Part shown: one piece after another, positions 8,884 to 18,258 of the stretch | Layout: each line of letters opens with the position of its first letter | How positions within the stretch are numbered: position 1 is the stretch's first letter | Source: Pedobacter sp. SL55 | GTDB taxonomy: Bacteria > Bacteroidota > Bacteroidia > Sphingobacteriales > Sphingobacteriaceae | Reading direction: 5' to 3' | NCBI RefSeq assembly: GCF_026625705.1 | Contig: NZ_CP113059.1 | Coordinates: forward strand, 2,356,001-2,420,000 | DNA length: 64,000 bases | Translations under genes and position numbers: made by a program | Notes under the pieces: generated by a model | The model's input: the letters and a program-made list of their open reading frames with translations, nothing else | Told to the model about the DNA's origin: nothing | The model's database searches: none

Positions 8884-9987
8884 ATGAATAATTTCCCAAA
8901 AATTATCATATCTGGTGGTGGCACAGGCGGGCATATTTTCCCCGCCGTTGCTATCGCTAATGCCCTAAAAGCAATTTCGCCGCAATGCGAAATCTTGTTT
9001 GTTGGAGCTACAGGTCGCATGGAAATGGAGAAAGTTCCGGCGGCTGGATATCAAATTGTGGGACTAAATATAAGTGGCATTCAACGAGGTTCAATTTTTA
9101 AAAACCTTGGACTGCCTTTTAAGGTTATAGGTAGTGTGCGCAAAGCGATGAACTTAATTGCCGAATTTAAACCCGATGCAGTGGTTGGAGTTGGTGGTTA
9201 TGCTTCTGGTCCGTTGCTATATGCGGCTTCCCTAAAAAATATACCTTACTTGATACAAGAACAAAACTCTTACGCAGGCATTACCAATAAGTTGTTGGGC
9301 AAAAAGGCGGCTAAGATTTGTGTAGCTTTTGATGGTATGGAAGCTTTTTTTCCTGCCGATAAGATTTTAAAAACTGGAAATCCGGTAAGAAAGAATATTG
9401 TTAGCATAGAGGGTAGAAGATATGCTGGTGCCGAGTTGCTAAAGCTCGATCCTTTGAAGAAAACCATTTTGGTTACTGGCGGAAGTTTAGGTGCTGGAAC
9501 TTTAAATAAGGCCGTAGAAAAACACTTGGCAGAAATCATCGCACAAGATGTGCAAGTAATTTGGCAAACAGGAAAGTTCTACTACAAAGGAATTACAGAA
9601 CGACTAGGTTTAGATCATCATCCAAACGTGAGAATTTTAGAGTTCTTAAACCAAATGGATTTGGCCTATGCTGCTTCTGATGTGATTATTTCTAGAGCTG
9701 GAGCTGGTACCATTGCAGAACTTTGCTTAATCAAAAAGCCAGTGATTTTAGTGCCTTCGCCAAATGTGGCAGAAGACCATCAAACCAAAAATGCTCTGGC
9801 TTTGGTAAAGGAGAATGCCGCTATCTTAATTGCAGATACAGCCGCAGAAGATATTTTGGTAAAACAAGCATTAGAACTGCTAAACGATAAAGAAAAATCA
9901 GCATTGCTGAGTGAGAATATAGGAAAGATGGCTTTTGCTAACGCCGATGAAGTAATAGCAAAAGAAGTGTTAAAGCTAATTAAGTAA
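8884..9987 (+). CDS. murG: MurG, lipid II-forming GlcNAc transferase
   Basis: A 367-residue peripheral membrane GT-B glycosyltransferase that adds GlcNAc to lipid I. The N-terminal glycine-rich loop SGGGTGGHIFPA, the lipid-binding motif GVGGYASGP, QEQNSYAG and the second glycine loop GGSLGAG are all present. The donor-site region reads SRAGAGTIAEL, then PSPNVAEDHQTKNA. The length is normal. Start at ATG 8884, directly after a short A/T-rich spacer. Confidence 0.96.
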   Translation: MNNFPKIIISGGGTGGHIFPAVAIANALKAISPQCEILFVGATGRMEMEKVPAAGYQIVGLNISGIQRGSIFKNLGLPFKVIGSVRKAMNLIAEFKPDAVVGVGGYASGPLLYAASLKNIPYLIQEQNSYAGITNKLLGKKAAKICVAFDGMEAFFPADKILKTGNPVRKNIVSIEGRRYAGAELLKLDPLKKTILVTGGSLGAGTLNKAVEKHLAEIIAQDVQVIWQTGKFYYKGITERLGLDHHPNVRILEFLNQMDLAYAASDVIISRAGAGTIAELCLIKKPVILVPSPNVAEDHQTKNALALVKENAAILIADTAAEDILVKQALELLNDKEKSALLSENIGKMAFANADEVIAKEVLKLIK

Positions 9988-10107
9988 AAAGTTAAAAGTA
10001 GAAAGTAAAAAGTTGTTGACGGAAACGTCAAACATTAGTTAGAAAACGGTAGATATAGGTAAGCGGAAAGTCTCAAATCTCAATACTCATATCTCAAATC
10101 TAAAATA
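9985..10107 (+). repeat. Composite AAAAGT / CTCAATACTCATATCT repeat before murC
   Basis: A run of AAAAGTT/AGAAAGT phrases is followed, after about 60 bp, by CAAATCTCAATACTCATATC and a further short phrase, ending right before the murC ATG. The same two parts recur at 25873-25942 before another start codon. Confidence 0.5.
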
Positions 10108-10108
10108 A

Positions 10109-11461
10109 ATGGAATTGTCAAACATTAAAAGAGTTTATTTTGTAGGCATAGGTGGCATAGGCATGAGTGCGCTTGCTCGCTATTTTGCAAAACGTGGCTG
10201 CGTAGTTTGTGGCTATGATAAAACTCGTACTGCTTTGACTGGTCAATTGGAGCAAGAAGGTATTCTGATTTCATTTTTGGATGAAGAAGAAACTATTCCT
10301 GTTGCTTTTAGAGAAAAATTTGATGATACGTTGGTGGTGTACACTCCAGCTATCCCTAAAAATTCGCAAATTCTTAATTTCTTCCAAAGCAAAGGTTTCG
10401 ATTTAAAGAAACGTTCGCAGGTATTGGGCATCATTAGCGAGGGAATGTATTGTGTGGCGGTAGCTGGTACACACGGCAAAACTACTACTTCTTCTATGAT
10501 TGCCCACATTTTAACCGATACAGGTTTTGGTTGTACGGCATTTTTGGGAGGTATCACTACAAATTACAACAGCAATGTGCTGTATGGTAAGAACAATGTG
10601 GTTGTGGTTGAGGCTGATGAATACGATCGTTCATTCTTGACCTTGCATCCAGATGTAGCGGTAATTACTTCTATGGATGCCGACCATTTAGATATTTACG
10701 GAGATGAGAGTCATTTGCACGAATCCTTTAATCTGTTTGCGGGCCAATTGAAAGAAAACGGCCGCTTATTTATTAAGGATGGATTGCCAATTGCAGGAAT
10801 CACTTATAGTGCGACTGGAAATTCGGCCATCAATGCTAAAAACATAAGAGTAGAAGATGGATGCTTTGTTTTCGATTTCGAAGATGGTTATACGACCATC
10901 AAAGATTTGAAACTGGCAATGCCGGGCAAACACAACGTTGAGAATGCTACAGCGGCTATTGGCTCCGCTTTAAGTTTGGGCATTCATCCAAACAGTGTAA
11001 AAAAAGCAATTGCAAGTTTCAAGGGAGTAAAACGTAGGTTCGAAACCATTGTTAAAACCGAGCAACATATTTATATCGATGATTATGCGCATCACCCTGA
11101 AGAACTAAGAGCTTGTTTTGATGCCGTGAGGCAATTACATCCTGATAAGAAATTGACGGTTGTTTTTCAGCCGCATTTGTTTACGCGTACTCGCGATTTT
11201 GCAGATGAATTTGCCAAAGTGTTAAGCACAGCTGATGAAGTGATTTTGTTAGAGATCTATCCCGCTAGGGAGTTGCCGATTGAAGGGGTTACTTCTCAGA
11301 TGTTGTTGGATAAAATCACAAATCAGCATAAACAAATTTGCGCTAAGGAAAGTGTAGTAGAATTGATAAAAATTAAAAATCCTGAACTAACTTTGACCGT
11401 TGGTGCAGGAGACATTGATACCCTAATTGAACCTTTAAAAAACACCTTAACCCATGCTTAA
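10109..11461 (+). CDS. murC: MurC, UDP-MurNAc:L-Ala ligase
   Basis: A 450-residue cytoplasmic Mur ligase that adds L-alanine to UDP-MurNAc, the first stem-peptide residue. It shows the N-terminal Rossmann loop (FVGIGGIGMSALA), the P-loop AGTHGKTTTSSM, the EADEYDRSFL motif and the C-terminal DDYAHHPEEL and FQPHLFTRTRDF motifs typical of MurC. The 3' end overlaps the ftsQ start by 8 bp, so the two are probably translationally coupled. Confidence 0.96.
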   Translation: MELSNIKRVYFVGIGGIGMSALARYFAKRGCVVCGYDKTRTALTGQLEQEGILISFLDEEETIPVAFREKFDDTLVVYTPAIPKNSQILNFFQSKGFDLKKRSQVLGIISEGMYCVAVAGTHGKTTTSSMIAHILTDTGFGCTAFLGGITTNYNSNVLYGKNNVVVVEADEYDRSFLTLHPDVAVITSMDADHLDIYGDESHLHESFNLFAGQLKENGRLFIKDGLPIAGITYSATGNSAINAKNIRVEDGCFVFDFEDGYTTIKDLKLAMPGKHNVENATAAIGSALSLGIHPNSVKKAIASFKGVKRRFETIVKTEQHIYIDDYAHHPEELRACFDAVRQLHPDKKLTVVFQPHLFTRTRDFADEFAKVLSTADEVILLEIYPARELPIEGVTSQMLLDKITNQHKQICAKESVVELIKIKNPELTLTVGAGDIDTLIEPLKNTLTHA

Positions 11462-12563
11462 AAGAATAAACTGGAAGGCGATTTTTAAAGGCTTTGCCTG
11501 GATAACCTGCTTGGCGGGCGTAGTGGTATTGATGGGCTTTATCGATAATAAAAAACAATCGGTAAAATGTGCAAAAATTGAAATATTAATTCCAGGAGCG
11601 GATAATTTTATCGAAATAGAAGAAATAGATGCCATCTTAAAACAAAATCAGGGCGATTTAATTGGTAGAAATTTAGAAGGAATTAATCTGCACGAAATCG
11701 AGAAAAGTATCGCAGCAAATCCTTACATCGGTTTTGTAAAGGTTTATGCAGATATGAATGGAACTGTGTTTGTAGAAGTGAAACAACGCCAACCAGTATT
11801 GAGAATTTTAAATGCAGGCGGACAAGATTACTATGTAGATAGCGATGGATTGAAAATGCCGATTTCACCAAACTTTACAGCAAATGTATTGGTAGCTACC
11901 GGTAACATTTTGGAAGGTTTTAATGGTAGGGTAGATACTTTAATGACTTCTACAGCGAAAGACTTATACAGAACTGCTGTATTTATAAAGAAAGATACCT
12001 TATGGGATGCACAAATAGAACAGTTATACATTAACGATAAAGCAGATATAGAAATGGTGCCAAGGGTGGGCAACCAACGTATTATTTTAGGTAATGCGAA
12101 AAATATAGAAACTAAAATGAGCAATTTGTTGGCTTTCTATAAACAGGCAATGCCAAAAGTTGGGTGGAATGCTTATCGTTCTATTAATTTGAAATACACT
12201 AATCAAATTGTTTGCGAGAAAAGAGATTCGTTAGCAATTAAAAAGATAGAAAAACCTGTGCTGCCCGATTCTGTGTCTATGCAGCGTCAGGCTGTTGACC
12301 AACAAGTTCAGTCTGCCATACAAGACGAAATTAGAAAGGCAACACAGGCGGCCGCCGATGAAACAAATAAGACAGAAAAAAAGGAGAAAACATCAGCGCC
12401 TGCTAAAACAGAGAATACAACAGATAAAAATAAAGCTTCTAAAAATAAAGAGGGTGTAAAGGAAACAGTAAAGAAAGAAAAAGAGAAAGAGACAAAAACA
12501 AGAGAACAAAAAACGGAAATGCTCTCGCAGAAGCAAACAGCTACTAAAGAAAAAAGAAATTAG
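11454..12563 (+). CDS. ftsQ: FtsQ-like division protein (POTRA domain)
   Basis: A bitopic protein of 369 residues. It has a short basic N-terminus (MLKRINWK), one transmembrane segment (AWITCLAGVVVLMGF, about residues 15-29), then a POTRA-like region (about 38-115) in which the NPYIGFVKVYADMNGTVFVEVKQRQP stretch is recognisable in pieces. The C-terminal 90 residues are an unusual low-complexity K/E/T-rich tail. FtsQ links FtsL/FtsB to the division machinery in the periplasm. Its position between murC and ftsA is the standard one. Confidence 0.88.
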   Translation: MLKRINWKAIFKGFAWITCLAGVVVLMGFIDNKKQSVKCAKIEILIPGADNFIEIEEIDAILKQNQGDLIGRNLEGINLHEIEKSIAANPYIGFVKVYADMNGTVFVEVKQRQPVLRILNAGGQDYYVDSDGLKMPISPNFTANVLVATGNILEGFNGRVDTLMTSTAKDLYRTAVFIKKDTLWDAQIEQLYINDKADIEMVPRVGNQRIILGNAKNIETKMSNLLAFYKQAMPKVGWNAYRSINLKYTNQIVCEKRDSLAIKKIEKPVLPDSVSMQRQAVDQQVQSAIQDEIRKATQAAADETNKTEKKEKTSAPAKTENTTDKNKASKNKEGVKETVKKEKEKETKTREQKTEMLSQKQTATKEKRN

Positions 12564-12661
12564 TTTATCGTTTATCGTTCTTTGTTTACAGAGCAACAAA
12601 TAACGAGCAACGAAAAACCAAAATACAAACAACGAAAAAAAATACTCAACAATAAATAATA

Positions 12662-14023
12662 ATGGTTATGGGCAAAGAAAAAACTACCATTCAATCTCCA
12701 ATCGTAGTAGGACTAGATATTGGTACCACCAAGATCTGCGTAATCGTGGGACGCAGAACAAATCATGGTAAAATAGAAGTGCTAGGTATTGGAAAGGCCG
12801 AATCTGCAGGTGTTACCCGCGGTGTGGTTTCTAATATTCAAAAAACAGTGCAGGGCATTAATGCAGCGGTAGAAGTTGCTAGCTCACAATCAAACGTAGA
12901 GATACGTGTAGTAAATGTGGGCATTGCAGGTCAGCACATTAAAAGCTTGCAACATCGTGGAATTTTAACTCGTAGGGAGTTAAATAACGAAATCAGCAAA
13001 AAAGATATCGATAAATTAATTGACGATATGTTTAAGTTGGTAATGCCTCCAGGCGAAGAAATTATCCATGTATTGCCGCAAGAATTTACAATTGATAACG
13101 AACCGGGTATCAAAGATCCAGTAGGTATGGCAGGCGTGCGTTTAGAAGCTAACTTCCACATCATCTCTGGTCAGGTAACTGCGGTTAAAAACATCATGCG
13201 TTGCGTAACCAATGCAGGCTTGCAAACCCAAGAATTAATTCTAGAGCCATTGGCTTCTTCTGAATCGGTGTTGAGCGAGGAAGAAAAGGAAGCCGGCGTA
13301 TGCTTAGTTGATATTGGTGGTGGTACAACCGATGTGGCTATTTTCCACGAAGGTATCATCCGTCACACAGCGGTTATTCCATTTGGTGGTAACAGTGTAA
13401 CCGAAGACATTAGAGAAGGATGTTCGGTAATGCGTAACCAAGCAGAATTGCTAAAAACCCGATTTGGTTCTGCCCTAGCCGAAGAGAACAAAGAGAACGA
13501 AATTATCTGCGTTCCTGGATTGCGTGGTCGCGAGCCAAAAGAAATTTCTGTGAAGAACCTTGCCTACATCATCCAGGCCCGTATGGAAGAGATTGTAGAG
13601 CACGTTTACTACGAAATTAAATCATCGGGTTACGAAAAACGTTTAATTGGTGGTGTGGTAATTACTGGTGGTGGTGCTTTGTTGAAACACTTGAACCAAA
13701 TGGTAGAGTACGTAACAGGTTTAGATTGCCGTGTGGGATATCCAAACGAGCACTTGTCTAAATACGAAGAAATGCCTAAAAATATCTACGACGATTTGAA
13801 GAGCCCAATGTATGCCACCTCTGTAGGTTTGTTAATTAAGGGTATTCAAAAAGCTGAGGATTTGTTAGAAGAAATGAAACAGCCTGGCGTGTTTGTAGAG
13901 AAACCAAAAGAAGTTAAAGAAAAAGCTAAAAGAAGCGGTTTGTTCGATAAATTATTAGGAAAAGCTACAGAATTTATCAAAGATGATATGAATGTGAGCG
14001 ACGAAGATTACATCAAGCCGTAA
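12662..14023 (+). CDS. ftsA: FtsA, actin-like Z-ring membrane anchor
   Basis: A 453-residue actin-fold ATPase that tethers FtsZ to the membrane. Motifs: phosphate-1 loop VGLDIGTTKICVIVG near residue 18, phosphate-2 loop VDIGGGTTDVAIF, and the adenosine motif region VVITGGGALL. The amphipathic membrane-targeting helix (SGLFDKLLGKATEFI) is followed by about 15 further residues (ending DEDYIKP) rather than lying at the very end. A second ATG is two codons downstream of the chosen start; either could be used. Confidence 0.95.
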   Translation: MVMGKEKTTIQSPIVVGLDIGTTKICVIVGRRTNHGKIEVLGIGKAESAGVTRGVVSNIQKTVQGINAAVEVASSQSNVEIRVVNVGIAGQHIKSLQHRGILTRRELNNEISKKDIDKLIDDMFKLVMPPGEEIIHVLPQEFTIDNEPGIKDPVGMAGVRLEANFHIISGQVTAVKNIMRCVTNAGLQTQELILEPLASSESVLSEEEKEAGVCLVDIGGGTTDVAIFHEGIIRHTAVIPFGGNSVTEDIREGCSVMRNQAELLKTRFGSALAEENKENEIICVPGLRGREPKEISVKNLAYIIQARMEEIVEHVYYEIKSSGYEKRLIGGVVITGGGALLKHLNQMVEYVTGLDCRVGYPNEHLSKYEEMPKNIYDDLKSPMYATSVGLLIKGIQKAEDLLEEMKQPGVFVEKPKEVKEKAKRSGLFDKLLGKATEFIKDDMNVSDEDYIKP

Positions 14024-14152
14024 TATTTTTCCACAATTCGGGAATTTTCCACATTCTTAACACTTGTGGAAAACGACTGTTAAAAAAGTGTTAATATTAC
14101 AAAAGGAATGAACAGCAAAAATTAGAAATTTAAACTACTGATTCATAACAAT

Positions 14153-15829
14153 ATGAAGTTCGAAATGTTAAAAGATAAATCTTCAATTATCAAAGTTATT
14201 GGTGTTGGAGGTGGTGGAGGTAACGCGGTAAACCACATGTACCGTCAAGGAATTACTGGTGTAGACTTTATAATTTGTAATACTGATGCGCAGGCATTGG
14301 AGTTTAGCCCTATTCCAAATAAAGTACAGTTGGGTGCAAGCTTAACCGAAGGAATGGGTGCTGGTTCTATCCCAGAAGTTGGTAAAAATTCTGCTATAGA
14401 AAATATAGAGGACATCAAAACCATGCTTGGCCCGCAAACCAAAATGCTTTTCATTACGGCTGGTATGGGTGGTGGTACTGGTACTGGTGCCAGTCCAATT
14501 ATTGCCAAGGCAGCTAAAGAACTTGATATATTAACGGTAGCTATCATTACTACGCCTTTCTCTTTCGAAGGAAAAAGACGTAAGATGCAGGCCGACGATG
14601 GTTTAGAAGAATTAAAGAAATACGTAGATTCTTACTTGGTAATTTCTAACGATAGACTACGTGAGATTTTCGGTAACCTTACCTTAGGTTCTGCATTTGC
14701 ACAAGCAGATGATATTTTAACTACAGCAGCTAAAGGTATCGCAGAAATCATTACTGTTCCGGGTTATATCAACGTGGATTTTAAGGATGTGCGTACCGTA
14801 ATGAAGGAAAGTGGTGTTTGTATCATGGGTAGCTATGCTGCCGATGGCGATAACCGAGCTTTGACAGCAGTAGAAGGTGCGTTAGCTTCTCCATTATTGA
14901 AAGATAATGAGATCGAGGGCGCAAGATATATCCTTTTAAACATCAGTTCTGGGGTAAAAGAGGTAACCATGGACGAGGTCTCAATCATTACAGACTATAT
15001 CCAAGATAAAGCAGGTTTAAGTGCCGATTTAATCTGGGGTAACTGTATTGATGAGAATTTGGGAGATAAAATATCTGTGACTATCATTGCTACTGGTTTT
15101 CAAACTACGGAGCAAAGGGAGAAAGACAAACAAAACGTTAAAAAAATCTCTTTGTTAACACCAGAGGAAGCACCTTTGGTAAGACCTGTAGAGCCTGTTA
15201 ACTCGTTCATTACACCAAAAGAAGCTCCAGTAAGTAACGAGCCAGTTTTAAAAGTACAAACTGAGGAAGCTAAACAACCAGATCTTTTTGGAGATTTGTT
15301 TAACATCGCAAAACCTGCTCCAGTAGCAGCTGCGCCTGCACCAGCTCCGGAAGAAAATGGTGTAGTTTTTCATCAGTTAGTGGAAGAAGAGGTGCCGCAA
15401 GAAGAGCCTAAACAAGTAGAAGAGCCTGCTTTTCAGTTCGAAGTAAAAGTGGCAGAAACTGAGTTTGTTTTCGAAACACCTGTAGCAACTATTCAAGAAG
15501 AAATTATTGAAGAAAGACCTGTTGCCGCTGCTCCAGTACAAGAAGAGTTTGGTGCAGACCAAGATAAAACAGACGAATCGATAGAAGAACAGCTTAGAAA
15601 ATCTAAAGAGAGAATCTTAAGATTAAAAGACTTAAGCATGAAATTAAGAACTACTAATGGTTTGCAAGAGTTGGAAAATGTACCTGCATATCAGCGTAAG
15701 CAAATGCAGTTGCAACAAATCCAACACTCATCAGAGTCGCAAGTTTCTAGGTTTACCTTAACTAACGACGAAGATGGCGAAACAGGAATTAGACCAAATA
15801 ACTCATTTTTGCACGATAATGTGGATTAA
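14153..15829 (+). CDS. ftsZ: FtsZ, tubulin-like division GTPase
   Basis: Z-ring GTPase. The G-box GMGGGTGTGASP is followed by the synergy region with NLTLGSAFAQADD. The globular domain ends near residue 320. A long acidic, P/A/E-rich linker of about 200 residues follows, giving 558 residues against roughly 380-400 in most phyla. The last residues, PNNSFLHDNVD, are the conserved C-terminal peptide of Bacteroidota FtsZ that should bind FtsA. It is separated from ftsA by about 130 bp, and a strong terminator follows, marking the end of the dcw cluster. Confidence 0.97.
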   Translation: MKFEMLKDKSSIIKVIGVGGGGGNAVNHMYRQGITGVDFIICNTDAQALEFSPIPNKVQLGASLTEGMGAGSIPEVGKNSAIENIEDIKTMLGPQTKMLFITAGMGGGTGTGASPIIAKAAKELDILTVAIITTPFSFEGKRRKMQADDGLEELKKYVDSYLVISNDRLREIFGNLTLGSAFAQADDILTTAAKGIAEIITVPGYINVDFKDVRTVMKESGVCIMGSYAADGDNRALTAVEGALASPLLKDNEIEGARYILLNISSGVKEVTMDEVSIITDYIQDKAGLSADLIWGNCIDENLGDKISVTIIATGFQTTEQREKDKQNVKKISLLTPEEAPLVRPVEPVNSFITPKEAPVSNEPVLKVQTEEAKQPDLFGDLFNIAKPAPVAAAPAPAPEENGVVFHQLVEEEVPQEEPKQVEEPAFQFEVKVAETEFVFETPVATIQEEIIEERPVAAAPVQEEFGADQDKTDESIEEQLRKSKERILRLKDLSMKLRTTNGLQELENVPAYQRKQMQLQQIQHSSESQVSRFTLTNDEDGETGIRPNNSFLHDNVD

Positions 15830-15850
15830 TGAGATGCGTTAAATAATGTT

Positions 15851-15885
15851 AAAAGCCTTGGTAATTTATGTTACCGAGGCTTTTT
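15851..15885 (+). terminator. Rho-independent terminator after ftsZ
   Basis: The inverted repeat AAAAGCCTTGGTAA / TTACCGAGGCTTTT with a 6-base loop is followed by T residues. It closes the dcw transcription unit. Confidence 0.85.
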
Positions 15886-15910
15886 CGTGTCTAACGTCAG
15901 GTTTTAAGGG

Positions 15911-15941
15911 TTGCCAAATCGTGATTTTAACCGTAAATTTG
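15911..15941 (+). promoter_or_regulatory. Bacteroidota-type promoter before the AOS-family gene
   Basis: TTG at 15911-15913 and TAAATTTG at 15934-15941, 20 bp apart, match the -33 TTTG / -7 TAnnTTTG consensus. The site lies between the ftsZ terminator and the next start codon. Confidence 0.55.
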
Positions 15942-15989
15942 CGCTCAATTTAAACAGTACAATAACATTTTACAAATAAATATAACACA

Positions 15990-17234
15990 TTGGATATTTT
16001 TGATAAAGTAGCAAAACGCATGGGGCCCCTTGGTCAACACCAAAAATGGTCGCATGGGTATTTTTCTTTTCCAAAATTAGAGGGAGAGATTGCACCACAC
16101 ATGAAATTTAACGGCAAAGAACTTTTGGTATGGAGCTTAAACAATTACTTAGGTTTAGCTAATCATCCGGAAGTAAGAAAAGCAGATGAGCAGGGTGCTG
16201 CAGATTTTGGTATGGCTTACCCAATGGGCGCCCGTATGATGTCGGGAAACTCTAAGTACCACGAGCAACTAGAGCAAGATTTGGCAAGCTTTGTCGGTAA
16301 AGAAGATGCGTTTCTCTTAAACTTTGGTTACCAAGGGATGGTATCTATTATCGATGCTTTATTAGACAGAAACGATGTAGTAGTTTACGACGGCGAATCG
16401 CATGCGTGTATTTTAGATGGACTACGTTTACACATGGGCAAGCGTTTTGTGTACAAACACAACAACGTAGAAGATGCCCGCAAACAGTTACAAAGAGCTA
16501 CTAAATTAGTTGAGCAAACTGGTGGTGGTATCCTGTTAATTACCGAAGGTGTTTTTGGCATGTCTGGTGCGCAAGGTAAATTAAAGGAATTAATTGAGCT
16601 TAAAAAAGAATTCAATTTCCGTTTGTTGATAGATGATGCGCATGGTTTTGGTACCATGGGTGCTACTGGTGCTGGTACACACGAGGCACAAGATAGCATT
16701 GAAGGTGTAGATGTATACTTTGCTACTTTCGCAAAATCGATGGCAGGCATTGGAGCATTTGTTGCTTCTACTAAACAATTAACTGATTATTTTAGGTATA
16801 ACATGCGTTCTCAGACTTTTGCAAAGGCTTTGCCTATGCCAATGGTAATAGGTTTAATGAAACGCTTAGAGCTGCTTAAAAATAGCCCAGAGTTAAGAGA
16901 AAAACTTTGGACCATTGCTACAGCGCTACAAAGCGGACTAAGAGAGCGTGGTTTTGACATTGGTATAACCGATACCGTGGTTACGCCAGTATTTTTTAAA
17001 GGAGATTTGGCAGAAGCTACCGCACTTACACACGATCTAAGGCAAAACTATGGTGTTTTCTGCTCTATTGTAATGTATCCAGTTATTCCCAAAGGGATGA
17101 TAGAATTGCGCTTAATTCCAACTGCAGTACATACGTTAGCCGATGTTGAACTTACCTTAAATGCATTTAGCGAAGTTGCAGATAAATTAAAAACTGGCTA
17201 TTACCAGCAAAACCTATTTCCAACTGGCGAATAA
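15990..17234 (+). CDS. AOS-family PLP-dependent acyl-CoA acyltransferase (serine palmitoyltransferase / KBL / BioF-like)
   Basis: A 414-residue fold-type I PLP enzyme of the alpha-oxoamine synthase family, which condenses an amino acid with an acyl-CoA and releases CO2. Visible: NNYLGLANHP, GARMMSGNSKYHEQLE, the H-x-S-like DGESHACILDG, PLP-binding D215-x-A-H218 (DDAHGFGTMG) and the Schiff-base lysine K249 (ATFAKSMAGIG). Substrates cannot be read from sequence. Sphingobacteriaceae make sphingolipids, but the N-terminus and the motif around the lysine differ from what I know of Sphingobacterium serine palmitoyltransferase, so this may be a paralogue. Start is TTG at 15990; no in-frame ATG fits better. 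Confidence 0.85.
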   Translation: MDIFDKVAKRMGPLGQHQKWSHGYFSFPKLEGEIAPHMKFNGKELLVWSLNNYLGLANHPEVRKADEQGAADFGMAYPMGARMMSGNSKYHEQLEQDLASFVGKEDAFLLNFGYQGMVSIIDALLDRNDVVVYDGESHACILDGLRLHMGKRFVYKHNNVEDARKQLQRATKLVEQTGGGILLITEGVFGMSGAQGKLKELIELKKEFNFRLLIDDAHGFGTMGATGAGTHEAQDSIEGVDVYFATFAKSMAGIGAFVASTKQLTDYFRYNMRSQTFAKALPMPMVIGLMKRLELLKNSPELREKLWTIATALQSGLRERGFDIGITDTVVTPVFFKGDLAEATALTHDLRQNYGVFCSIVMYPVIPKGMIELRLIPTAVHTLADVELTLNAFSEVADKLKTGYYQQNLFPTGE

Positions 17235-17251
17235 ATATGCTGTTTTTTCAT

Positions 17252-17284
17252 AAAAAGGCTCCGATTATATCGGGGCCTTTTCTG
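17252..17284 (+). terminator. Rho-independent terminator after the AOS-family gene
   Basis: AAAGGCTCCGAT / ATCGGGGCCTTT around a TAT loop, followed by TCT, with an A-run upstream. Confidence 0.8.
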
Positions 17285-17456
17285 TTATCTTTTGATATTC
17301 AGTTGTTTTGCTGTTTATAAGTAGCACTTTTGTGGAAAAAAAACGCATAAAACCGAATTATTTATTTTGACAAAAATTTTTTTATTAAAATAAACCTCTT
17401 ACTTTAGTAAGTGAGTATTAATCAAAACCTTAAAAACTAATAGGAGTATTTTTAAA

Positions 17457-17633
17457 ATGAAAAAATTTGCTGAAGTAAAAGCACTAGTAGCAGCTTTAGA
17501 AGCTGATGTGGACAAGTTCTATTCTAAATCTAACAGCGCAGCTGGAACACGTGTACGTAAAGGAATGCAAGATTTAAAAAATCTGGCACAAAGTATTCGT
17601 TTAGAAGTGCAAGAAACTAAAAACAAAGCTTAA
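17457..17633 (+). CDS. Histone H1-like small DNA-binding protein (Hc1-like)
   Basis: A 58-residue protein starting MKKFAEVKALVAALEADVDK and continuing with FYSKSNSAAGTRVRKGMQDL, ending in a K-rich helix. It matches the small histone-H1-like proteins found across Bacteroidota, thought to bind DNA and contribute to nucleoid structure. It has its own spacer upstream and a strong terminator downstream, so it is probably monocistronic. AGGAG at 17443-17447 lies about 10 bases before the ATG, an unusually clear Shine-Dalgarno site for this phylum and consistent with high expression. Confidence 0.85.
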   Translation: MKKFAEVKALVAALEADVDKFYSKSNSAAGTRVRKGMQDLKNLAQSIRLEVQETKNKA

Positions 17634-17654
17634 TTGCTAGCATTGTAAAAAACA

Positions 17655-17688
17655 AAAAAAAAGCACCTCTGACCAAGGTGCTTTTTTT
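17655..17688. terminator. Bidirectional terminator between the H1-like gene and a lipoprotein gene
   Basis: AAGCACCT / AGGTGCTT with a 7-base loop, flanked by an A-run on the left and a T-run on the right, so it can stop transcription from both converging genes. Confidence 0.88.
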
Positions 17689-17694
17689 GTGATG

Positions 17695-17976
17695 CTACAA
17701 TCGTATAAATCTGTGGTCATCTGGATAAGTGCCTTCCTCAAATTTTACCAGTTTTTGTTTTTCAAAAACGAAGAACTTGTACGCTTCAGTGATGTGGTTA
17801 TAAGTTCTGTAAATTACTGCCGAACTATTTTGGTCACCGTAAACCTGTACCGCTGATTTGTTGAAGCGCTTAAATTCTTGCTCTTCCATTCCGAGTGAAA
17901 ACTTGGGTTCGTAGTATTGCACTACGTTGCAGCTCATTGTACCTAGTACAATAAGGACTAATAATAATTTTTTCAT
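17695..17976 (-). CDS. Small lipoprotein of unknown function
   Basis: A 93-residue protein with a type II signal peptide (MKKLLLVLIVLGTMSC; lipidated Cys16). The mature part includes YYEPKFSLGMEEQEFKRF and ends in DDHRFIRL. I do not recognise a domain. Similar short lipoproteins with an SLGM-(T/S)-x-x-(E/Q)-F motif resemble the SmpA/BamE-like fold, in which that motif recurs, but this is only a weak resemblance. It converges on the H1-like gene across a shared terminator. Confidence 0.7.
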   Translation of the reverse strand: MKKLLLVLIVLGTMSCNVVQYYEPKFSLGMEEQEFKRFNKSAVQVYGDQNSSAVIYRTYNHITEAYKFFVFEKQKLVKFEEGTYPDDHRFIRL

Positions 17977-18107
17977 CTGTGTGTTTTAAGTGTGTACCTA
18001 AATATAAGCAATTAATAGGCCTACCAATTACATTTTAATGATATTGCTTGTAACACTTTTATGATTGATTATTTATATAATTTGGAAGCAAACTGATAAT
18101 ATTGGGT

Positions 18108-18190
18108 CGTCATTTCGAACGCAGAGAGAAATCTGTTATTAATAAATAATCGAATTGCTAGATTTCTCTTCGTTCCTCATCGAAATGACG
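18108..18190. repeat. GTCATTTCGA palindromic hairpin repeat
   Basis: CGTCATTTCGA...AGAGAAATCT on the left pairs with AGATTTCTCT...TCGAAATGACG on the right, giving a stem-loop of about 83 bp. The same arms recur at 27055-27180, 50041-50121 and 52628-52717. Confidence 0.7.
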
Positions 18191-18197
18191 ATAGTTC

Positions 18198-18236
18198 AAA
18201 AAAAGACAGCCCCGATTGAATTCCAATCAGGGCTTT
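18198..18236 (-). terminator. Rho-independent terminator after dapA
   Basis: On the minus strand AGCCCTGATTG / CAATCGGGGCT around a GAATT loop is followed by a T-run. It lies just downstream of the dapA stop. Confidence 0.8.
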
Positions 18237-18258
18237 TGTACATTCTTTAAAAGAAAGA

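Noticed and set aside
15990..17234. Calling the PLP enzyme serine palmitoyltransferase outright
   Set aside because: The family also includes KBL and BioF, and the N-terminus and lysine motif differ from the Sphingobacterium enzyme I recall.
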